A DNA stretch of 39,167 nucleotides. Source: an uncultured Pseudomonadota bacterium. GTDB lineage: Bacteria > Pseudomonadota > Gammaproteobacteria > Methylococcales > Methylomonadaceae. The stretch spans positions 1 to 39,167 of the forward strand of contig CAIQDI010000021.1 in assembly GCA_903870545.1 (NCBI GenBank), in the 5' to 3' direction. The notes beneath the pieces were generated by a model. That model was not told the DNA's origin. It was given only the letters and a program-made list of their open reading frames with translations, and did not search any database. Made by a program: the position numbers and the translations under genes. The number at the start of each line of letters is the position of its first letter. Within the stretch, counting starts at the first letter, position 1. Shown in pieces: positions 1-11,200 of the stretch.

Positions 1-2280
1 GTGGTCGATTTCAAAGCGCAAAACCTAAAAATGGGTGCAATCAACTTTGATTTCGACGGCAAAGCGGGTGAAATTATTCGCGCGGCAGGCAGTTTGGATA
101 TTGCCGTGGCGGGCTATTTTATGGTGAAAGGCGAGTTTGCTTTTGAAAAATCCACACAAAATCTCACCCTTTCTGACGGCAAAAAAGTCAAAGCGAATGC
201 GTTAATTATTGGTGGTGCCGATGCCTCCGCGTTTGCTGGCATCAACGGCGGCACGGCTGATGAAATGGGGCTAAAACTGAGCAAAGTCGATTTTGCGCTA
301 GCGATGTTTGCCAATTCCGCCGCTCCCGCGCAACACTGGACTGCGCTCAAAGCCACCGCTGGAACCGTTGAAATCGTTGGGGTTTCCGATGTCACCATTT
401 CAGCGAAAACCATTTCGGTGGAAATCAATTTGCAAGATGCCGCCACCAAAACGGTGGTCGATTTCAAAGCGCAAAACCTAAAAATTGGGGCAATCAACTT
501 TGATTTTGACGGCAAAGCGGGTGAAATTATTCGCGCTTCGGGCAGTTTGGATATTGCCGTGGCGGGCTATTTTATGGTGAAAGGCGACTTTGCTTTTGAA
601 AAATCGGAACAAAATTTAACTTTATCAGACGGCAAAAAAGTCAAAGCGAATGCCTTAATTATTAGTGGTGCCGATGCCTCGGCATTTGCCGGAATTAACG
701 GCGGAACGGCTGATGAAATGGGGCTAAAACTGAGCAAAGTGGATTTTGCGCTAGCGATGTTCGCGAATTCTGCGACACCTGCCCAACATTGGACTGCGCT
801 CAAAGCCACCGCCGGCACCGTTGAAATTGTTGGAGTTTCCGACGTGACCATTTCAGCGAAAACCATTTCGGTCGAAATCAATTTGCAAAATGCCACCACC
901 AAAACCGTGGTCGATTTCAAAGCGCAAAACTTAAAAATAGGTGCGATTAACTTTGATTTCGACGGTAAAACAGGCGAAATAATTCAGGCTGCGGGTTATT
1001 TAACCGTTAATATCGCCAACTTTTTCAACGTCAAAGGTAATTTTGGTTTCGAAAAATCAACCGAAAATCTCACACTTTCTGACGGCAAAACGGTCGAAAC
1101 TAACGCATTAAAATTAGGCGGAGCAGGCGTTTCAGCCTTTGCAGGTTTGAACGGTGACAGCGAAAACCCACTCGGTTTTGTACTCAACAATGCGGATTTT
1201 GGCTTGGCATTATTGACCGATAGCAAAAATCCAGCGCGACATTGGACTGCCTTGCAAGCCCGCGCAAACGGAGTCGCTTTCATCGGTGTTGACGACGTGA
1301 CGATTGCGGGAAAATCCCTCAATCTTTCTATTAACACCGCTGATTCAATGGGTTTAGTCGTTGATTTTGCAAAACAAAATTTAAAAATTGCCACAGGTTC
1401 AAGCAGTGAATTAACACTGAATATGGACGGTAAACAAGGAAAATTATTACGCGCTTCTGGCGAGTTAGATTTGAATTTAGCCAATTTTTTTAGCGTGTCA
1501 GGCAATTTTGCATTCGAAAAGTCCACCCAAGAAATCACACTTTCAGACAAATCAAAAGTAACTACCGATGCAATCACCTTCGGTGGCAGTAAAGTCAATG
1601 CTTTTGCGGGTTTAAACGGCAATACAGCGCAAAAAATGGGTTTTGAACTTGCCGATGTCGATTTTGGTTTAGCGTTACTTTCCGACCAAAAAAATACGGC
1701 ACGTCAATGGGTTAGCTTGCAAGCTACCGCTGAAAAAGTGGGTTTTGTTGGAATTGACGGATTTACGGTTTCCGCCCAAAAACTCGCCATCAATTACAAC
1801 CAAGCCGATTCAAAAGGCATCGTCGTCGATTATGCCGCGCAAGCGTTACAAATCGCTACAGGCAGCGAAAATTCTAGTGTGACGCTCGATATGGACGGCA
1901 AAAAAGGCGCGTTAATTCAGGCTTCCGGCGAACTCGACATTAACGTGATGGACTTTTTTAAAGTCAGCGGCGAATTTGCCTTTGAAAAATCCACCCAAGA
2001 AATGACGCTTTCCAATCAATCCAAAGTCACCACCGATTTATTGACGGTCGGCGGTCACAATGTCACGGCATTCGCGGGCTTGAACGGTGGTAGCACAAAT
2101 GCAATGGGACTTGAACTCAAAAATATCGACTTCGCATTGGCATTATTGACTGACAAAAACGATGTACAGCGTCGCTGGTTATCACTAAAAACAAACGCGG
2201 GAGCCGTTGCATTTATTGGTGTTGACGGCTTAACAGCTGCTGTCAATAATTTAGATGTTGAAGTTAATCAAAGTATTGGC
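1..2280 (+). repeat. Five tandem ~150-residue beta-rich modules (first block)
   Basis: Units start at 1, 454, 907, 1357 and 1822 with spacings of 453, 453, 450 and 465 bp. Each unit runs: VVDF/Y opening, DFDGK, an (A/S)G(S/E)LD strand, (V/K)xGxFAFEKS, TLSDG, AFAGLNGG, a (V/D)DFxLAL strand, RxWxxLxAxA and FxGxDxxT. Units 1 and 2 are nearly identical in DNA; units 3 to 5 are diverged. The alternating polar and hydrophobic strands suggest a beta-rich fold. I do not recognise a named family. Confidence 0.93.
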
Positions 2281-5200
2281 AAAGATTCTGACGTAACCGT
2301 GAGCGCGACCGGGCAAAAAACGATTTCAGAAAAAACCAATACAATTTTAAAACTCGACGCGAGTAAATCGGCGGGTGAACTCGAATTTAGCTATAAAAAT
2401 CAAAAAGCAACGGTCAGCCTAAATCAAGGCGACAAAATGTTAGCGTCCGCGATTCAATTAAAATTAGAAGGTTTCACCGGAATCGGACAAGGCAACGTCA
2501 AAGTGAGCGGCTCAAAAACGACGGGCTTTACAGTCGAATTTGTTGGTAATTTAGCGGGGAAAGCGGTTGAAAACGTAACCATTAAAACGATTGCGCCAGA
2601 AATTAGCATCGACATTGCCGAACAAAAAGCGGGCGAAACGCAAGTCGAAAAAATTCAAAATGGTTTAGATGCAAACGAAATTCAAGTTTTACTTTTCAAC
2701 GGGTTGCAAGCCGGAAAAGGAACTTACACGTTAAGTTTTGACGGTAAAACTACGACGGATATTACGTTTGCAGGTTCAGACGTTTCGACAAATATCGCTA
2801 ACATTCAAACCGCCCTCGAAACGTTGGCAAATATCGGCGCAGGCAATGTGATAGTGTCGGTTGCGAAAGATTCCGCTATCAATCGTCAGCGTTATAACGT
2901 GGAATTTACTGGCAAATTAGCGCGTAAAAATGTCGGTGCGTTAAGTGTGAATTCTAAAAATATCACCATCACAACGTTTGAAACTGGCACGGCTTCGACA
3001 GCAATTAACGAACAGCAAGAAATTCGTTTGCAAGCGACGGGACGCAATACGAATGGCTCGCTTGTTGCCGGAACAGGCACTTTCGTCTTAACGTTAGATG
3101 GTCAAAAAACGGTTCCGATTCGATTTGGAAGCAGCTCATTTACCACTAACATTACCGAAATTAAAGGGGCGTTGGAAGGATTAAGCGGTATTGGTACTGG
3201 CAATGTCAGCGTTGAAGTCACACAAAAAGAAGGCACAAATCAAATTTACAAAATCACTTTCAAAGGTGCATTAGCGGGTAAAAATGTAGGCTTGCTTGCA
3301 GTCGGCGACGTGAGCAAACTCAAAGGAACGGATGTCATTATTTCAGGCATTCAAGACGGCGCAAGCGGCGTGGCGGAAACGGTAGAAATCAACACGCTAA
3401 TTGCCAACGTGACAACCGCCAATGCTTCGGTTGATTTAATTCAAGAAGGTTCGGCGGCAGAATTTGTCGAAAATACCACTAAAAATAACGAACTACAAAG
3501 TGTCAACGTTAACGCCACAACCGACGGCACCTTTGTTTTAGCGTTGAACAATCAAGGTAAAACCTTTAAAACCGACGATTTACCATTAGGTATTTCAGCC
3601 GAATCCTTACAGACAGCGTTAAATAAAGCGTTTGCGACAACGATTGAAGTCACGTCATTGAAAACGGGCGAGTTTTTAATTGGTTTTGCAGGCGATTTTG
3701 CCGGTCAAAAAGTCGAATTATTAACGGCGACCACAAAATCAGCCGTTCAAGAGGCGATTTTAAGCGTTTCACAACTCGGCAAAACGACTGACAAAACCGT
3801 TGCGGTGAACACTTCGACCACCAAAATCATGAAATTAGTCGTCGATTATTCAACACAAAATTTGGTCGTCAAAACGGGCGTTGCCAGTTCAATCACGTTC
3901 GATATGAAAAACGAAGTGTTACGCGCGTCAGGCAATGTTGATTTAAATTTATTTGGTTTGGTTAAAGTGAGCGGCGGTTTCGCCATCGAAAAAACCGCTC
4001 AACAAATCACACTTTCAACCGGAAAATCCGTCAAAGCCGACTTACTCACGCTCGGCATGAGCGGCGTAAATGCGCTGGTCGGTTATGATCAAGGCACGGT
4101 GGAAACCAGCGATGACGTGGGTTTAGCGTTAAGCGATATGAATTTGGCGTTAGCCATTTTCAGCGAACAAAAAGGCACACGCTCTTGGGTGACGGCGCAA
4201 GCCAGCATCGGCAAAGGTGAATTCGCATTGCCACCGATAGATAATTTTGAAGCCAGCGTCGGTAAAGCCTCGATTTTAATTAACCAAAAAGCCAGCGATG
4301 CCACCACCATCGATTTTTCTAAAAACAAACTCGATGTATCAGTGGGCGGTGACAAAATCGTCACGTTCGACATGAGCGGCGCACGGATGCAAGTGGGCGG
4401 CGAAATCAATTTAAATTTATTCGGTTTGGTCAAAGTGAGCGGCGGTTTTGCAGTCGGAAAAGGCACACAATCTGTCACCCTTTCAACTGGAAAAATCGCG
4501 CAAACAGATTTACTCACCATCGGTATGAGCGGCGTAAATGCGTTGGTCGGTTATGACCAAGGTACCGCTGACACCAGCGACGACATAGGTTTGGCGTTAA
4601 CCGACGTAAATTTAGCATTAGCCATTTTCAACGAACAAAAAGGCGGCGCAGGTCGTCGTTGGATTGCGGCGCAAGCCAGCGTCGGCAAAGGCGAATTTGC
4701 GTTGCCAGCGATGGAGAATTTTGAAGCGAGCGTCAGCAAAGCCTCGTTGTTAATCAATCAAAAAGCCAGCGATGCAACGACAATCGATTTTTCAAAAAAC
4801 AAACTTAGCGTTTTAGTTGGCGCAGACAAAACAGTCACGCTAAATATGGCGGGCGAAAAATTACAAATCGCGGGCAACATTGACCTTAATTTATTTGGAT
4901 TCACCAAAGTGAGTGGCGGTTTTGCTGTCGAAAAATCTGCCAAAAAAATTACGCTTTCAACGGGCGCAATAGTTAACGCCGATATGTTAAGCATCGGCAT
5001 GAGTAACGTCAATGCGTTCGTCGGTTACGATCAAGGCACGACAGATTCGAGTGACGACGTAGGTTTAGAACTCAAAAATGTCAATTTAGCGTTAGGTATT
5101 TTCAGCGATTCAAAAACAAAACGGACATGGATTGCCGCAAAAGGCAGCGTTGGTTCAGGCAAATTACTAGAAAATATTGATGATTTTGAAGCCGGTATCA

Positions 5201-8200
5201 GTAAAGCCATTTTGGTTATCAATCGACAAGCTGCCGACACCACCACAATTGATTTTTCAAAATCAAAAGTAGACATTGCCGTCGCGTCGGACAAAACCGT
5301 CACACTTGATATGCAAGGCGACACGCTGAAAGTTTCTGGTAATGTTGATTTCAATGCGTTCAATTTTGTGCGCGTAAACGGTGAATTTGCCTTTGAAAAA
5401 TCCACCACAAAAATGACGTTAGGCAACGGCAGCACCATCAACGCCGCAGTTCTCGGTTTTGGAATGTCACACGTTGATGCCTTTGCAGGTATTGGTTATG
5501 GCTCGTCCGACCAGCTCGGTTTTTCAATCAAAGATACCTCACTCGCATTAGCGTTAGTGTCAGATGTTGCCAATCCAAAACGCCAATGGTTTAGTTTGAA
5601 AGCCGATTCGGAATCCGTTTCCTTTGACGGTGTCGAAGGTATTACTGCATCAGCAAAAGCGATGCACATTGCGTTAAATATGGCGGCAAGCGATAAATCG
5701 TCGATTGATTACAGCAAAAATAATCTAAAAATTGGTGGTTCAGAAACGGTTGTTTTAGACCTTGCGCCGAATGCGTTTGAAGTCGCAGGAAACCTCAAAT
5801 TCAATTTGTTTGATTTTGTAAAATTGGAAGGCGATTTCGGTTTCAAAAAAACAGAAAGCCAAGTCACGCTGTCAGACGGTAGCAAAGCCGATGTAAACGT
5901 GATGGCAATGAGCGCGTTTGGTGTCAATGCGTTCGCGGGTTTTGGCGCAAGTAGCGATAATAAAGTCGGTTTCGAGTTGTCGAATGTCGATTTAGCCTTA
6001 GCATTTATGAGCGATAAAACCGACGTTTCACGCAAATGGACAACGTTAAGCGCGTCCGTCGGTAGCGCGGGTTTTGTCGGAAGTAGCGACGTATTTATTG
6101 GTGGTAAAAATTTAAAAATCGAAATCAACAAAGAATCGCGCGACGGCGTGGTCGTTGATTATAAAAACCAAAAAATGGTTGTCGATTCCAACACAACTGA
6201 TAAAACCGTCACGTTTGACATGGACGGCGCGGAAGGTAGCTTCATTTCGTTCAATGGCGTGATGCAATTTAAAGCCTTCGATTTTATCGATTTCAGTCAA
6301 CAAATTTCGTTCAAACTCGCCACCAAAACGCTCGTTTTAGACAGCGGCGCAGACGTGATGGTCACGACGTTAGGCTTCAACAAACATGGCATAAATTTGT
6401 CTGCTGGGATTGATGGCTTAGGTTTTGATTTACAAGATGTCGATTTAAACGTTGCACTCGTCAGTAACGGCACGAATTTCTGGGTTTCAGTTGATGCCAG
6501 CGCAAACAAAGTCGCGTTCAAAGGCATTGACGGCATGACGGTGAAAACTGAAAAAGTGCGTTTACAAATGAACACCGCATCGAATGGCACGGCGATTGAC
6601 TACAGCAAAGCAGGTTTAACGATTGCAAAAGGCACCGCCGACCAATTCACCTTTAACGAAATGAAAGGCGAAGTGTTCAACGTGTCGGGTTTCTTAGACG
6701 TGAATTTGTTTGATTTTGTCAGTTTGAAAGGCGATTTTTCCTTCCAAAAAACCAGAAAACAAGTCTTTTTAAGTGATGGTTCAAACGTCGCGGCGAATGT
6801 CATTATGTTTGGCGGCGTGGATGTTGATGCGTTTGCGGGCATTAAAACCGTGGGTTTCAGTTTGAAAAATGTCGATTTTGGTTTTGCGTTTATCAAAGAA
6901 ATCGGCAATCCCTCGCATCAATGGACAACGTTAAAATCAAAAATCGGCGAAGCGGCGTTCAGCGGCATCGACGGTTTAGATATTTCAGCATTAGATTTGA
7001 ATTTGAATCTCAACATGGGTTTCAAAAGTTTGAGTATCGATTATTTCAAAACCAATTTCGACATCAAATTGCCAGACGTGCCAGAAATGACGTTGCCGAA
7101 AGTCACCCTGCCAACGATTTCGTTGCCGTCGATGCAATTGCCTTCGTTTGATTTGCCGGCGTTGGATTTGTCGGGCATGAAATTACCGAATTTTGAAATG
7201 CCGGTAATTGATTTACCATCGTTTGATTTGCCTGTGATTTCATTGCCGACGCTAGATTTATCGAAAATTAAATTGCCGTCGTTGACATTACCGACGATTG
7301 ATTTGCCTGAAATTAACTTGCCGTCGCTGGATTTGTCGGGCATTGATTTTGGCAAAATTGATTTAAAAGCAGTCAAATTGCCGTCGATTAAATTACCGTC
7401 AATCAAACTTCCTGCGATTAAATTGGGTGATTTGTCGATGAATTTACCGTCGATTGATTTGCCAGAAATCAATCTGCCAACGGTTGATTTATCCGGCATT
7501 GATTTGAGTAAATTGAATTTAAAAGCGATTCAATTGCCGTCGATAAAATTACCGTCAATCACGTTGCCAGAACTGGATTTGTCAGGCATTGATTTGGGTT
7601 CGCTGAATTTAAAAGCGGTTCAATTGCCGTCAGTTTCGTTGCCATCAATCACATTGCCAACGTTCGATATTCCAGAATTAGGCTTGAAGGCAATCTCGTT
7701 GCCGTCGCTGAATTTGCCAACTATTTCGTTGCCGTCGCTCGATTTAAGTGGCATCAGATTACCAAAATTCGATTTGCCATCGATTCAATTGCCATCGCTC
7801 GATTTGTCAGGCATTGATTTGAGTAAAATCGATTTGAAAGCGGTCAAATTACCATCGATTTCGTTGCCGTCGATTCAATTAGGTTTGCTTGATTTATCAG
7901 CATTTGGTTTGTCGTCGATTGAATTGCCGTCGATTGATTTGCCCGATATTGCGTTGCCGACGATTAACTTGTCAGCGTTGAATTTACCAATCTTGAATTT
8001 AAAAGCGATTAAATTACCGTCAATTTCGCTGCCATCGATTCAATTGCCGTCGCTGGATTTATCGAAAATTGATTTAGGGTCGCTTGATTTAAAAGCCATT
8101 AAATTACCGTCGATTGATTTGCCGTCAATTTCGTTGCCGTCGATTGATTTCCCAACGCCAGATTTGTCGTGGATTAAAATGCCGTCGATTGATTTGCCGT

Positions 8201-11200
8201 CGTTGAAATTACCGGCGATTGATTTGTCAGGAATTGATTTTGGCACCGTGGATTTATCGGCAGTGAAATTACCGTCGATTGATTTGCCGTCTATCAGCTT
8301 GCCATCGCTAGGTTTGACGATTGATTTGCCGTCAATCGATTTGCCAACGCTGAATTTATCCGCGCTGAAAATTCCAGGTTTGGATTTGAAAGGCTTGAAA
8401 TTACCTAACATTCAATTGCCAACGATTAAATTACCGTCGCTGGATTTTTCGGGCATCGATTTTTCGGCGATTGATTTAAAAGCGGTCAAATTGCCGTCGA
8501 TTTCGTTGCCGTCAATTAAATTACCGTCGCTGGATTTGTCGGAAATTGCGTTGCCAAAATTGACGTTGCCGAATCTGAATTTACCAAAATTAGACGTGAA
8601 TTTACCGTCGATGCCCACGAATATGATTTCGTTGGACGGCATGTTTGATTTAGATATTTTTGGTTTTTATAAAAAGAAAGATTTGTTCAGTTTCACGCAA
8701 AAATTTGAGACCGTAACGCTAGTAAAAGGAAGCCAAACCAAACAAGCCGCTGTCGGTGTTTTATCGTTAAGTAAACAAAATTTAAGTGTTTTTGCTGGTT
8801 TGAATGGTGGCACAGACAACGCCATTGGCGTGAATTTAGAAGATGTTGATTTTGGTTTAGGCTTATTTGTTGATATGTTAAAACCGAGCAACGTTTGGGT
8901 GACGTTACAAGCGAACGCCGGGGCGGCGGAATTTTTAGGCAGCGATTTATTCAAAATTAGTTTGCACGATGTCGGCGTAAACGTGAATACCGAAAATAAT
9001 GAAGGTTGGGTGATTGATTACAAACTTAATCCGCTCACCATTCCAGGCGGTTTAGGTGTTCCGGCAAAAGGTGGTTTGCTCGATGCGTTGACGGTGAAAA
9101 ACGAAGATTTTACCTTCAACATTGATGGCAAACGTGGACAAATTTTTGAAATTTCAGTCGGTTTAGCCGACATTGAAGTGGCAGATTTTATGTTCCTACA
9201 CGGTTCGTTTGCGTTCTCAATGGGAACTGGACAAGAAGTCGAAGCCAGCATGGGCGCAGTCACCACGTTAGCTGAACAAGCCATTGGTTTAGCAGGTGGT
9301 GAAAAAATTATTGAAATTGCCAAAATGCTTGGCGTTTCAACGACGCTTAAACACAAAGTCAACACCATGAGTATTGCAGGTGCAAACTTGTTTGGTTTTG
9401 CGGGTGTTGGCGGCAATTACAAACCGGATTCCAACAAAGACGGCGTAATTGACGCAAACGATACCGTCAACAAAGGCGCGATTGGTTTGGCGATTGAAGA
9501 CGTTGATTTTGCAGTGATGATTATGACTCCCGATCAAAAAGCATCGGGAAATACGGTGGGTGACGCTGTCAATAAAGCTCTAAACGCCGTCGGTCTAAAA
9601 TATGTTGCCGTCAAAGCAGATGTAGCCAAAGCCAGTTTGGTCGGTTTGGAAAGTGCAAATATCACCATGAAAGCTGAAGATGTGGCGATTCGGATGAATA
9701 CGTCAGATTTGGCTATTTTGCCTGGCCCACTCAAAGCGGCAACATTATTGCTCGAAATGCCGCACGTTGATTTTATTAAAACCTACGGCGCAAAAGGGTT
9801 AGACGTTGGCGCGGGTGGTTCAAATGTAATCAACATGGATTTTAGTGACGAAATTATTCAAGCCAAAGTTGCCTACGCAGAAATGAACATTGCGGGTTTA
9901 GTGCAATTAAGCGCGTCAGCGGCATTTACCAAACGCGGCTCTGAAGAAGTCACCTTAAATGACGGTTCAAAACACAAAGTCACGTCACTTGCGCTCGGAA
10001 TTAGTAATGCCAATGCGTTTGTAGGTGTCGGTGGTTATTTCCACGACAGCGACGGCGATGGACGCATTACCGACAAAGATTCTGTCAATACATCCGCAGT
10101 GGGAATCGCGATTAAAGATTTAGATTTGGGTGCGCTTTTTATGACGGAAATCAATCTTGATCCCAGTAAAATTGCCGTTTATACCGCCATTAAAGCCGAC
10201 ATCAATATGGCGGGATTAGTTGGCGTACCTGCGGTCACACTTGAAGCAAAAGATTTATCCGTCGGTTTGAACCTTTCAACAACGGGTAAAGTCGTTGATT
10301 TCACCAAATCAAAATTGGGTTATTACGAAGTTGAAACGGGCGACAAACTCAATCCAATTAAACTCGATTACACCGGAATTTTAATTGCCGTTTCAGGTGA
10401 AGCCACCATCGAAATTACCGGTGTTGCTAAACTCGAAGGTGTGTTTGATTTCACTGTTGACGACAAAGGGTTAACTGTTTTTGCTGATGTGACTGCGACG
10501 CTGGGCGGGGGAATTTATAGTTCACACGCGGTGGGTTTAATTGCGATTCGCGCCGGTGGTTTGGCGATGCAAGCGACTTTAGAAAGCGGCATTGATTTGG
10601 GTTCATTGCTTGAATTTAAAGTTGAATTTGGTTTAACAATTAACACGCTCGGCGAAGATTTTGTTTATAAAGTGCCTGAAAAATTCAGCGATAAACTCAA
10701 TTACAAAACCATTACGATTCCTGTTATTCCCGCTGGCATGACAAAACCCGTCGATTCTTACGTTTTGATTCACGGCAAAGGCTCGTTAAACATTTTAGAC
10801 GGTAGCGTTTTAGCGTTAAAAGGTGAATTTAGCGTTTTATTCAGTAACGAAGGCGCGGTATTAAACGTTGCCGCGAGTTTGGAATCGCCATTATTAAGTC
10901 CTATTTCTGCCATTGGCACACTCGGAATTACCAAAGAAGGCGTTTATGGTAGTTTGCGAATCGGTAAATCAGACGGTTCTGAAAAATTGATGACCGGAAC
11001 CGGATACGCAATCAAAGGCACATTTTTACTGCAATTTAACACCACCAGTTCCATTCAAAAAGTTTCCGCGTTTGATACCTTAGACAGCAACAGCGACGGA
11101 AGTAAAGTCGATTTAATTCAAGTCGATTTAGCCGCATCGATGTTTAAAGTGGCTGGTTCAGCGATTATTTATCAGCCGCTGGTCGAAGATTTATTTAATT

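Noticed and set aside
1-3. GTG at the first base as the start of giant gene A.
   Set aside because: The same GTGGTCGATTTC recurs mid-module at 454 and 907, so it is an internal Val of a repeat and the real start is upstream.
1-906. CRISPR-like direct repeats.
   Set aside because: Repeats are 453 bp, coding, in frame and contiguous, with no spacers.
6921-7151. Plus-strand 76-codon frame near the start of the Leu-Pro tract.
   Set aside because: Out of frame with giant gene A, Arg/His-rich frameshift product with no support.
7069-8616. Classical pentapeptide-repeat protein (MfpA/Qnr-like).
   Set aside because: The pentads carry Pro after the central Leu and lack the A(D/N)LxX consensus; resemblance is only in period.
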